From Corella eumyota (taxonomy: Eukaryota; Chordata; Ascidiacea; Phlebobranchia; Corellidae): a stretch of DNA of 64,000 nt. Positions 22,560 to 36,000 of the stretch are shown one piece after another. How positions within the stretch are numbered: position 1 is the first letter of the stretch; each line of letters begins with the position of its first letter. The stretch covers positions 1,240,001 to 1,304,000 of the forward strand of contig OY720103.1 of assembly GCA_963082875.1 (NCBI GenBank), in the 5' to 3' direction. The notes below the pieces were generated by a model, which made no database searches, had not been told where the DNA came from, and worked only from the letters and a program-made list of their open reading frames with translations. The position numbers and the translations under genes were made by a program.

Positions 22560-25500
22560 CAGTTTCAACAGAACGATTATATTTTGATTTAAAATTTTTC
22601 AATTTTTTTTTAAAAATTTGTATTCAATAGCATTGGCCAAAAATATCACGTGACCTAATTAAACCCAGAATAAAAATTTGCTGTAACTTTTGTTTTACTG
22701 AAAATTTTTGCGAAATGTTTTATCTTGAATGTTAGTTAGGTCAATGCGCGTCAAATAAAATATAAAATTTTAGGTTTTGAGACTTCATCAATTTTTAATA
22801 AAAGTGTCATAACTTTTATGAACATTAATATTTTCAAAAAATATTTTGTAAACACGTTTATTGGACCCGTGCAGTTCCAACAGAACAATTATTTTTCGAT
22901 TTAAAATTTTTTAATTTTTTTAAAAAAATTTGTATTCAATATCATTGTCCAAAAATATCACGTGACCTAATTAAACCCAGAATAAAAATTTGCTGTAACT
23001 TTTGTTTTACTGAAAGTTTTTGCGAAATGTTTTATCTTAAATGTTAGTTAGGTCAATGCGCGTCTAATAAAATATAAAATTTTAGTTTTGAGACTTCATC
23101 AATTTTTAATAAAAGTGTCATAACTTTTATGTATATTAATATTTTTAAAAAATATTTTGTAAACACGTTTATTGGACCCGTGCGATTCCAGCAGAACAAT
23201 TATTTTTCGATTTAAAATTTTTTAATTTTTTTCAAAAAATTTGTATTCAATATCATTGGCCAAAAATATCACGTGACCTAATTAAACCCAGAATAAAAAT
23301 TTGCTGTAACTTTTGTTTTACTGAAAATTTTTGCGAAACGTTTTATCTTGAATGTTAGTTAGGTCAATGCGCGTCTAATAAAATATAAAATTTTAGGTTT
23401 TGAGACTTCATCAATTTTTAATAAAAGTGTCATAACTTTTATGAATATTAATATTTTCAAAAAATATTTTGTAAACACGTTTATTGGACCCGTGCAGTTC
23501 CAACAGAACAATTATTTTTCGATTTAAAATTTTTTAATTTTTTTAAAAAAATTTGTATTCAATATCATTGGCCAAAAATATCACGTGACCTAATTCAACC
23601 CAGAATAAAAATTTGCTGTAACTTTTGTTTTACTGAAAATTTTTGCGAAATGTTTTATCTTAAATGTTAGTTAGGCCAATGCGCGTCTAATAAAATATAA
23701 AATTTTAGGTTTTGAGACTTCATCAAGTTTTAATAAAAGTGTCATAACTTTTATGAATATTAATATTTTCAAAAAATATTTTGTAAACACGTTTATTGGA
23801 CCCGTGCAGTTTCAACAGAACGATTATATTTTGATTTAAAATTTTTCAATTTTTTTTTAAAAATTTGTATTCAATAGCATTGGCCAAAAATATCACGTGA
23901 CCTAATTAAACCCAGAATAAAAATTTGCTGTAACTTTTGTTTTACTGAAAATTTTTGCGAAATGTTTTATCTTGAATGTTAGTTAGGTCAATGCGCGTCA
24001 AATAAAATATAAAATTTTAGGTTTTGAGACTTCATCAATTTTTAATAAAAGTGTCATAACTTTTATGAACATTAATATTTTCAAAAAATATTTTGTAAAC
24101 ACGTTTATTGGACCCGTGCAGTTCCAACAGAACAATTATTTTTCGATTTAAAATTTTTTAATTTTTTTAAAAAAATTTGTATTCAATATCATTGTCCAAA
24201 AATATCACGTGACCTAATTAAACCCAGAATAAAAATTTGCTGTAACTTTTGTTTTACTGAAAATTTTTGCGAAATGTTTTATCTTAAATGTTAGTTAGGT
24301 CAATGCGCGTCTAATAAAATATAAAATTTTAGTTTTGAGACTTCATCAATTTTTAATAAAAGTGTCATAACTTTTATGAATATTAATATTTAAAAAAAAT
24401 ATTTTGTAAACACGTTTATTGGACCCGTGCGGTCCCAGCAGAACAATTATTTTTCGATTTAAAATTTTTAATTTTTTTCAAAAAATTTGTATTAAATAGC
24501 ATTGGCCAAAAATATCACGTGACCTAATTAAACCCAGAATAAAAATTTGCTGTAACTTTTGTTTTACTGAAAATTTTTGCGAAATGTTTTATCTTAAATG
24601 TTAGTTAGGCCAATGCGCGTCTAATAAAATAACTTTTATGAATATTAATATTTTCAAAAAATATTTTGTAAACACGTTTATTGGACCCGTGCGGTTCCAA
24701 CAGAACAATTATATTTTGATTTAAAATTTTTCAATTTTTTTTTAAAAATTTGTATTCAATAGCATTGGCCAAAAATATCACTTGACCTAATTAAACCCAG
24801 AATAAAAATTTGCTGTAACTTTTGTTTTACTGAAAATTTTTGCGAAATGTTTTATCTTGAATGTTAGTTAGGTCAATGCGCGTCTAATAAAATATAAAAT
24901 TTTAGGTTTTGAGACTTCATCAATTTTTAATAAAAGTGTTATAACTTTTATGAACATTAATATTTTCAAAAAATATTTTGTAAACACGTTTATTGGACCC
25001 GTGCAGTTCCAACAGAACAATTATTTTTCGATTTAAAATTTTTCAATTTTTTTAAAAAAATTTGTATTCAATAGCATTGGCCAAAAATATCACGTGACCT
25101 AATTAAACCCAGAATAAAAATTTGCTGTAACTTTTGTTTTACTGAAAATTTTTGCGAAATGTTTTATCTTGAATGTTAGTTAGGTCAATGCGCGTCTAAT
25201 AAAATATAAAATTTTAGGTTTTGAGACTTCATCAATTTTTAATAAAAGTGTCATAACTTTTATGAATATTAATATTTTCAAAAAATATTTTGTAAACACG
25301 TTTATTGGACCCGTGCGGTCCCAGCAGAACAATTATTTTTCGATTTAAAATTTTTAATTTTTTTCAAAAAATTTGTATTCAATAGCATTGGCCAAAAATA
25401 TCACGTGACCTAATTAAACCCAGAATAAAAATTTGCTGTAACTTTTGTTTTACTGAAAATTTTTGCGAAATGTTTTATCTTGAATGTTAGTTAGGCCAAT

Positions 25501-25600
25501 GCGCGTCTAATAAAATATAAAATTTTAGGTTTTGAGACTTCATCAATTTTTAATAAAAGTGTCATAAGTTTTATGAATATTAATATTTAAAAAAAATATT
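22560..25600 (+). repeat. Satellite block related to 17.0-20.0 kb (offset +5,559)
   Basis: Markers at 17,014, 18,261, 19,071 (deletion monomer) and 20,007 (CATAAGTTTTATG) recur at 22,573, 23,820, 24,630 and 25,566, each exactly 5,559 bp away. This is a further block duplication within the array. Confidence 0.8.
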
Positions 25601-27199
25601 TTGTAAACACGTTTATTGGACCCGTGCGGTCCCAGCAGAACAATTATTTTTCGATTTAAAATTTTTAATTTTTTTCAAAAAATTTGTATTCAATAGCATT
25701 GGCCAAAAATATCACGTGACCTAATTAAACCCAGAATAAAAATTTGCTGTAACTTTTGTTTTACTGAAAATTTTTGCGAAATGTTTTATCTTGAATGTTA
25801 GTTAGGTCAATGCGCGTCTAATAAAATATAAAATTTTAGGTTTTGAGACTTCATCAATTTTTAATAAAAGTGTCATAACTTTTATGAATATTAATATTTA
25901 AAAAAAATAGTTTGTAAACACGTTTATTGGACCCGTGCGGTCCCAGCAGAACAATTATTTTTCGATTTAAAATTTTTAATTTTTTTCAAAAAATTTGTAT
26001 TCAATAGCATTGGCCAAAAATATCACGTGACCTAATTAAATCCAGAATAAAAATTTGCTGTAACTTTTGTTTTACTGAAAATTTTTGCGAAATGTTTTAT
26101 CTTAAATGTTAGTTAGGCCAATGCGCGTCTAATAAAATATAAAATTTTAGGTTTTGAGACTTCATCAATTTTTAATAAAAGTGTCATAACTTTTATGAAT
26201 ATTAATATTTAAAAAAAATATTTTGTAAACACGTTTATTGGACCCGTGCGGTCCCAGCAGAACAATTATTTTTTGATTTAAAATTTTTAATTTTTTTCAA
26301 AAAATTTGTATTCAATAGCATTGGCCAAAAATATCACGTGACCTAATTAAACCCAGAATAAAAATTTGCTGTAACTTTTGTTTTACTGAAAATTTTTGCG
26401 AAATGTTTTATCTTGAATGTTAGTTAGGTCAATGCGCGTCTAATAAAATATAAAATTTTAGGTTTTGAGACTTCATCAATTTTTAATAAAAGTGTCATAA
26501 CTTTTATGTATATTAATATTTTTAAAAAATATTTTGTAAACACGTTTATTGGACCCGTGCGATTCCAGCAGAACAATTATTTTTCGATTTAAAATTTTTT
26601 AATTTTTTTCAAAAAATTTGTATTCAATATCATTGGCCAAAAATATCACGTGACCTAATTAAACCCAGAATAAAAATTTGCTGTAACTTTTGTTTTACTG
26701 AAAATTTTTGCGAAACGTTTTATCTTGATTGTTAGTTAGGTCAATGCGCGTCTAATAAAATATAAAATTTTAGGTTTTGAGACTTCATCAATTTTTAATA
26801 AAAGTGTCATAACTTTTATGAATATTAATATTTTCAAAAAATATTTTGTAAACACGTTTATTGGACCCGTGCAGTTCCAACAGAACAATTATTTTTCGAT
26901 TTAAAATTTTTTAATTTTTTTAAAAAAATTTGTATTCAATATCATTGGCCAAAAATATCACGTGACCTAATTCAACCCAGAATAAAAATTTGCTGTAACT
27001 TTTGTTTTACTGAAAATTTTTGCGAAATGTTTTATCTTAAATGTTAGTTAGGCCAATGCGCGTCTAATAAAATATAAAATTTTAGGTTTTGAGACTTCAT
27101 CAAGTTTTAATAAAAGTGTCATAACTTTTATGAATATTAATATTTTCAAAAAATATTTTGTAAACACGTTTATTGGACCCGTGCAGTTCCAACAGAACG

Positions 27200-30100
27200 A
27201 TTATATTTTGATTTAAAATTTTTCAATTTTTTTTTAAAAATTTGTATTCAATAGCATTGGCCAAAAATATCACGTGACCTAATTAAACCCAGAATAAAAA
27301 TTTGCTGTAACTTTTGTTTTACTGAAAATTTTTGCGAAATGTTTTATCTTGAATGTTAGTTAGGTCAATGCGCGTCAAATAAAATATAAAATTTTAGGTT
27401 TTGAGACTTCATCAATTTTTAATAAAAGTGTCATAACTTTTATGAACATTAATATTTTCAAAAAATATTTTGTAAACACGTTTATTGGACCCGTGCAGTT
27501 CCAACAGAACAATTATTTTTCGATTTAAAATTTTTCAATTTTTTTCAAAAAATTTGTATTCAATAGCATTGGCCAAAAATATCACGTGACCTAATTAAAC
27601 CCAGAATAAAAATTTGCTGTAACTTTTGTTTTACTGAAAATTTTTGCGAAATGTTTTATCTTGAATGTTAGTTAGGTCAATGCGCGTATAATAAAATATA
27701 AAATTTTAGGTTTTGAGACTTCATCAATTTTTAATAAAAGTGTCATAACTTTTATGAATATTAATATTTTTAAAAAATATTTTGTAAACACGTTTATTGG
27801 ACCCGTGCGGTCCCAGCAGAACAATTATTTTTCGATTTAAAATTTTTAATTTTTTTCAAAAAATTTGTATTCAATAGCATTGGCCAAAAATATCACGTGA
27901 CCTAATTAAACCCAGAATAAAAATTTGCTGTAACTTTTGTTTTACTGAAAATTTTTGCGAAATGTTTTATCTTGAATGTTAGTTAGGTCAATGCGCGTCT
28001 AATAAAATATAAAATTTTAGGTTTTGAGACTTCATCAATTTTTAATAAAAGTGTCATAACTTTTATGTATATTAATATTTTTAAAAAATATTTTGTAAAC
28101 ACGTTTATTGGACCCGTGCGATTCCAGCAGAACAATTATTTTTCGATTTAAAATTTTTTAATTTTTTTCAAAAAATTTGTATTCAATATCATTGGCCAAA
28201 AATATCACGTGACCTAATTAAACCCAGAATAAAAATTTGCTGTAACTTTTGTTTTACTGAAAATTTTTGCGAAACGTTTTATCTTGATTGTTAGTTAGGT
28301 CAATGCGCGTCTAATAAAATATAAAATTTTAGGTTTTGAGACTTCATCAATTTTTAATAAAAGTGTCATAACTTTTATGAATATTAATATTTTCAAAAAA
28401 TATTTTGTAAACACGTTTATTGGACCCGTGCAGTTCCAACAGAACAATTATTTTTCGATTTAAAATTTTTTAATTTTTTTAAAAAAATTTGTATTCAATA
28501 TCATTGGCCAAAAATATCACGTGACCTAATTCAACCCAGAATAAAAATTTGCTGTAACTTTTGTTTTACTGAAAATTTTTGCGAAATGTTTTATCTTAAA
28601 TGTTAGTTAGGCCAATGCGCGTCTAATAAAATATAAAATTTTAGGTTTTGAGACTTCATCAAGTTTTAATAAAAGTGTCATAACTTTTATGAATATTAAT
28701 ATTTTCAAAAAATATTTTGTAAACACGTTTATTGGACCCGTGCAGTTCCAACAGAACGATTATATTTTGATTTAAAATTTTTCAATTTTTTTTTAAAAAT
28801 TTGTATTCAATAGCATTGGCCAAAAATATCACGTGACCTAATTAAACCCAGAATAAAAATTTGCTGTAACTTTTGTTTTACTGAAAATTTTTGCGAAATG
28901 TTTTATCTTGAATGTTAGTTAGGTCAATGCGCGTCAAATAAAATATAAAATTTTAGGTTTTGAGACTTCATCAATTTTTAATAAAAGTGTCATAACTTTT
29001 ATGAACATTAATATTTTCAAAAAATATTTTGTAAACACGTTTATTGGACCCGTGCAGTTCCAACAGAACAATTATTTTTCGATTTAAAATTTTTCAATTT
29101 TTTTCAAAAAATTTGTATTCAATAGCATTGGCCAAAAATATCACGTGACCTAATTAAACCCAGAATAAAAATTTGCTGTAACTTTTGTTTTACTGAAAAT
29201 TTTTGCGAAATGTTTTATCTTGAATGTTAGTTAGGTCAATGCGCGTATAATAAAATATAAAATTTTAGGTTTTGAGACTTCATCAATTTTTAATAAAAGT
29301 GTCATAACTTTTATGAATATTAATATTTTTAAAAAATATTTTGTAAACACGTTTATTGGACCCGTGCGGTCCCAGCAGAACAATTATTTTTCGATTTAAA
29401 ATTTTTAATTTTTTTCAAAAAATTTGTATTCAATAGCATTGGCCAAAAATATCACGTGACCTAATTAAACCCAGAATAAAAATTTGCTGTAACTTTTGTT
29501 TTACTGAAAATTTTTGCGAAATGTTTTATCTTGAATGTTAGTTAGGTCAATGCGCGTCTAATAAAATATAAAATTTTAGGTTTTGAGACTTCATCAATTT
29601 TTAATAAAAGTGTCATAACTTTTATGAATATTAATATTTTCAAAAAATATTTTGTAAACACGTTTATTGGACCCGTGCGGTCCCAGCAGAACAATTATTT
29701 TTCGATTTAAAATTTTTAATTTTTTTCAAAAACATTGTATTCAATAGCATTGGCCAAAAATATCACGTGACCTAATTAAACCCAGAATAAAAATTTGCTG
29801 TAACTTTTGTTTTACTGAAAATTTTTGCGAAATGTTTTATCTTAAATGTTAGTTAGGCCAATGCGCGTCTAATAAAATATAAAATTTTAGGTTTTGAGAC
29901 TTCATCAATTTTTAATAAAAGTGTCATAACTTTTATGAATATTAATATTTTCAAAAAATATTTTGTAAACACGTTTATTGGACCCGTGCAGTTCCAACAG
30001 AACAATTATATTTTGATTTAAAATTTTTCAATTTTTTTTTAAAAATTTGTATTCAATAGCATTGGCCAAAAATATCACGTGACCTAATTAAACCCAGAAT

Positions 30101-30300
30101 AAAAATTCGCTGTAACTTTTGTTTTACTGAAAATTTTTGCAAAATGTTTTATCTTGAATGTTAGTTAGGTCAATGCGCGTCTAATAAAATATAAAATTTT
30201 AGGTTTTGAGACTTCATCAATTTTTAATAAACGTGTCATAACTTTTATGAACATTAATATTTTCAAAAAATATTTTGTAAACACGTTTATTGGACCCGTG
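27200..30300 (+). repeat. Five-monomer higher-order repeat (offset about 1,559 bp)
   Basis: GAACGATTATATTTTG (27,197 and 28,756) and GCGCGTATAAT (27,682 and 29,241) recur 1,559 bp apart with the intervening monomer order kept. This is a tandem duplication of five monomers. Confidence 0.75.
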
Positions 30301-32700
30301 CAGTTCCAACAGAACAATTATTTTTCGATTTAAAATTTTTCAAATTTTTTAAAAAAATTTCTATTCAATAGCATTGGCCAAAAATATCACGTGACCTAAT
30401 TAAACCCAGAATAAAAATTTGCTGTAACTTTTGTTTTACTGAAAATTTTTGCGAAATGTTTTATCTTGAATGTTAGTTAGGTCAATGCGCGTATAATAAA
30501 ATATAAAATTTTAGGTTTTGAGACTTCATCAATTTTTAATAAAAGTGTCATAACTTTTATGAATATTAATATTTAAAAAAAATATTTTGTAAACACGTTT
30601 ATTGGACCCGTGCGATTCCAGCAGAACAATTATTTTTCGATTTAAAATTTTTTAATTTTTTTCAAAAAATTTGTATTCAATAGCATTGGCCAAAAATATC
30701 ACGTGACCTAATTAAACCCAGAATAAAAATTTGCTGTAACTTTTGTTTTACTGAAAATTTTTGCGAAATGTTTTATCTTGAATGTTAGTTAGGTCAATGC
30801 GCGTCTAATAAAATATAAAATTTTAGGTTTTGAGACTTCATCAATTTTTAATAAAAGTGTCATAACTTTTATGAATATTAATATTTTCAAAAAATATTTT
30901 GTAAACACGTTTATTGGACCCGTGCGGTCCCAGCAGAACAATTATTTTTCGATTTAAAATTTTTAATTTTTTTCAAAAAATTTGTATTCAATAGCATTGG
31001 CCAAAAATATCACGTGACTTAATTAAACCCAGAATAAAAATTTGCTGTAACTTTTGTTTTACTGAAAATTTTTGCGAAATGTTTTATCTTGAATGTTAGT
31101 TAGGTCAATGCGCGTCTAATAAAATATAAAATTTTAGGTTTTGAGACTTCATCAATTTTTAATAAACGTGTCATAACTTTTATGAACATTAATATTTTCA
31201 AAAAATATTTTGTAAACACGTTTATTGGACCCGTGCAGTTCCAACAGAACAATTATTTTTCGATTTAAAATTTTTCAAATTTTTTAAAAAAATTTCTATT
31301 CAATAGCATTGGCCAAAAATATCACGTGACCTAATTAAACCCAGAATAAAAATTTGCTGTAACTTTTGTTTTACTGAAAATTTTTGCGAAATGTTTTATC
31401 TTGAATGTTAGTTAGGTCAATGCGCGTATAATAAAATATAAAATTTTAGGTTTTGAGACTTCATCAATTTTTAATAAAAGTGTCATAACTTTTATGAATA
31501 TTAATATTTAAAAAAAATATTTTGTAAACACGTTTATTGGACCCGTGCGATTCCAGCAGAACAATTATTTTTCGATTTAAAATTTTTTAATTTTTTTCAA
31601 AAAATTTGTATTCAATAGCATTGGCCAAAAATATCACGTGACCTAATTAAACCCAGAATAAAAATTTGCTGTAACTTTTGTTTTACTGAAAATTTTTGCG
31701 AAATGTTTTATCTTGAATGTTAGTTAGGTCAATGCGCGTCTAATAAAATATAAAATTTTAGGTTTTGAGACTTCATCAATTTTTAATAAAAGTGTCATAA
31801 CTTTTATGAATATTAATATTTTCAAAAAATATTTTGTAAACACGTTTATTGGACCCGTGCGGTCCCAGCAGAACAATTATTTTTCGATTTAAAATTTTTA
31901 ATTTTTTTCAAAAAATTTGTATTCAATAGCATTGGCCAAAAATATCACGTGACTTAATTAAACCCAGAATAAAAATTTGCTGTAACTTTTGTTTTACTGA
32001 AAATTTTTGCAAAATGTTTTATCTTAAATGTTAGTTAGGCCAATGCGCGTCTAATAAAATATAAAATTTTAGGTTTTGAGACTTCATCAATTTTTAATAA
32101 AAGTGTCATAACTTTTATGAATATTAATATTTTCAAAAAATATTTTGTAAACACGTTTATTGGACCCGTGCAGTTCCAACAGAACAATTATATTTTGATT
32201 TAAAATTTTTCAATTTTTTTTTAAAAATTTGTATTCAATAGCATTGGCCAAAAATATCACGTGACCTAATTAAACCCAGAATAAAAATTTGCTGTAACTT
32301 TTGTTTTACTGAAAATTTTTGCGAAATGTTTTATCTTGAATGTTAGTTAGGTCAATGCGCGTCTAATAAAATATAAAATTTTAGGTTTTGAGACTTCATC
32401 AATTTTTAATAAACGTGTCATAACTTTTATGAACATTAATATTTTCAAAAAATATTTTGTAAACACGTTTATTGGACCCGTGCAGTTCCAACAGAACAAT
32501 TATTTTTCGATTTAAAATTTTTCAATTTTTTTAAAAAAATTTGTATTCAATAGCATTGGCCAAAAATATCACGTGACCTAATTAAACCCAGAATAAAAAT
32601 TTGCTGTAACTTTTGTTTTACTGAAAATTTTTGCGAAATGTTTTATCTTGAATGTTAGTTAGGTCAATGCGCGTATAATAAAATATAAAATTTTAGGTTT
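28000..32700 (+). repeat. Satellite block B, related to 39.5-44.2 kb (offset +11,482)
   Basis: Markers AACATTGTATTC (29,731 and 41,213), a GCAAAATG variant (30,139 and 41,621), ACGATTATAT (28,756 and 40,238) and GCGCGTATAAT (about 32,672 and 44,154) all recur at +11,482 bp. The duplicated span is about 4.7-5 kb. Confidence 0.82.
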
Positions 32701-33009
32701 TGAGACTTCATCAATTTTTAATAAAAGTGTCATAACTTTTATGAATATTAATATTTTTAAAAAATATTTTGTAAACACGTTTATTGGACCCGTGCGATTC
32801 CAGCAGAACAATTATTTTTCGATTTAAAATTTTTTAATTTTTTTCAAAAAATTTGTATTCAATAGCATTGGCCAAAAATATCACGTGACCTAATTAAACC
32901 CAGAATAAAAATTTGCTGTAACTTTTGTTTTACTGAAAATTTTTGCGAAATGTTTTATCTTGAATGTTAGTTAGGTCAATGCGCGGCTAATAAAATATAA
33001 AATTTTAGG

Positions 33010-36000
33010 TTTTGAGACTTCATCAATTTTTAATAAAAGTGTTATAACTTTTATGAACATTAATATTTTCAAAAAATATTTTGTAAACACGTTTATTGGA
33101 CCCGTGCAGTTCCAACAGAACAATTATTTTTCGATTTAAAATTTTTCAATTTTTTTAAAAAAATTTGTATTCAATAGCATTGGCCAAAAATATCACGTGA
33201 CCTAATTAAACCCAGAATAAAAATTTGCTGTAACTTTTGTTTTACTGAAAATTTTTGCGAAATGTTTTATCTTGAATGTTAGTTAGGTCAATGCGCGTCT
33301 AATAAAATATAAAATTTTAGGTTTTGAGACTTCATCAATTTTTAATAAAAGTGTCATAACTTTTATGAATATTAATATTTTCAAAAAATATTTTGTAAAC
33401 ACGTTTATTGGACCCGTGCGGTCCCAGCAGAACAATTATTTTTTGATTTAAAATTTTTAATTTTTTTCAAAAAATTTGTATTCAATAGCATTGGCCAAAA
33501 ATATCACGTGACCTAATTAAACCCAGAATAAAAATTTGCTGTAACTTTTGTTTTACTGAAAATTTTTGCGAAATGTTTTATCTTGAATGTTAGTTAGGTC
33601 AATGCGCGTCTAATAAAATATAAAATTTTAGGTTTTGAGACTTCATCAATTTTTAATAAAAGTGTCATAACTTTTATGTATATTAATATTTTTAAAAAAT
33701 ATTTTGTAAACACGTTTATTGGACCCGTGCGATTCCAGCAGAACAATTATTTTTCGATTTAAAATTTTTTAATTTTTTAAAAAAAATTTGTATTCAATAT
33801 CATTGTCCAAAAATATCACGTGACCTAATTAAACCCAGAATAAAAATTTGCTGTAACTTTTGTTTTACTGAAAATTTTTGCGAAATGTTTTATCTTAAAT
33901 GTTAGTTAGGTCAATGCGCGTCTAATAAAATATAAAATTTTAGTTTTGAGACTTCATCAATTTTTAATAAAAGTGTCATAACTTTTATGAATATTAATAT
34001 TTAAAAAAAATAGTTTGTAAACACGTTTATTGGACCCGTGCGGTCCCAGCAGAACAATTATTTTTCGATTTGAAATTTTTAATTTTTTTCAAAAAATTTG
34101 TATTCAATAGCATTGGCCAAAAATATCACGTGACCTAATTAAATCCAGAATAAAAATTTGCTGTAACTTTTGTTTTACTGAAAATTTTTGCGAAATGTTT
34201 TATCTTAAATGTTAGTTAGGCCAATGCGCGTCTAATAAAATATAAAATTTTAGGTTTTGAGACTTCATCAATTTTTAATAAAAGTGTCATAACTTTTATG
34301 AATATTAATATTTAAAAAAAATATTTTGTAAACACGTTTATTGGACCCGTGCGGTCCCAGCAGAACAATTATTTTTTGATTTAAAATTTTTAATTTTTTT
34401 CAAAAAATTTGTATTCAATAGCATTGGCCAAAAATATCACGTGACCTAATTAAACCCAGAATAAAAATTTGCTGTAACTTTTGTTTAACTGAAAATTTTT
34501 GCGAAATGTTTTATCTTGAATGTTAGTTAGGTCAATGCGCGTCTAATAAAATATAAAATTTTAGGTTTTGAGACTTCATCAATTTTTAATAAAAGTGTCA
34601 TAACTTTTATGTATATTAATATTTTTAAAAAATATTTTGTAAACACGTTTATTGGACCCGTGCGATTCCAGCAGAACAATTATTTTTCGATTTAAAATTT
34701 TTTAATTTTTTTCAAAAAATTTGTATTCAATATCATTGGCCAAAAATATCACGTGACCTAATTAAACCCAGAATAAAAATTTGCTGTAACTTTTGTTTTA
34801 CTGAAAATTTTTGCGAAACGTTTTATCTTGAATGTTAGTTAGGTCCATGCGCGTCTAATAAAATATAAAATTTTAGGTTTTGAGACTTCATCAATTTTTA
34901 ATAAAAGTGTCATAACTTTTATGAATATTAATATTTTCAAAAAATATTTTGTAAACACGTTTATTGGACCCGTGCAGTTCCAACAGAACAATTATTTTTA
35001 GATTTAAAATTTTTTAATTTTTTTAAAAAAATTTGTATTCAATATCATTGGCCAAAAATATCACGTGACCTAATTCAACCCAGAATAAAAATTTGCTGTA
35101 ACTTTTGTTTTACTGAAAATTTTTGCGAAATGTTTTATCTTAAATGTTAGTTAGGCCAATGCGCGTCTAATAAAATATAAAATTTTAGGTTTTGAGACTT
35201 CATCAAGTTTTAATAAAAGTGTCATAACTTTTATGAATATTAATATTTTCAAAAAATATTTTGTAAACACGTTTATTGGACCCGTGCAGTTTCAACAGAA
35301 CGATTATATTTTGATTTAAAATTTTTCAATTTTTTTTTAAAAATTTGTATTCAATAGCATTGGCCAAAAATATCACGTGACCTAATTAAACCCAGAATAA
35401 AAATTTGCTGTAACTTTTGTTTTACTGAAAATTTTTGCGAAATGTTTTATCTTGAATGTTAGTTAGGTCAATGCGCGTCAAATAAAATATAAAATTTTAG
35501 GTTTTGAGACTTCATCAATTTTTAATAAAAGTGTCATAACTTTTATGAACATTAATATTTTCAAAAAATATTTTGTAAACACGTTTATTGGACCCGTGCA
35601 GTTCCAACAGAACAATTATTTTTCGATTTAAAATTTTTTAATTTTTTTAAAAAAATTTGTATTCAATATCATTGTCCAAAAATATCACGTGACCTAATTA
35701 AACCCAGAATAAAAATTTGCTGTAACTTTTGTTTTACTGAAAATTTTTGCGAAATGTTTTATCTTAAATGTTAGTTAGGTCAATGCGCGTCTAATAAAAT
35801 ATAAAATTTTAGTTTTGAGACTTCATCAATTTTTAATAAAAGTGTCATAACTTTTATGTATATTAATATTTTTAAAAAATATTTTGTAAACACGTTTATT
35901 GGACCCGTGCGATTCCAGCAGAACAATTATTTTTCGATTTAAAATTTTTTAATTTTTTTCAAAAAATTTGTATTCAATATCATTGGCCAAAAATATCACG

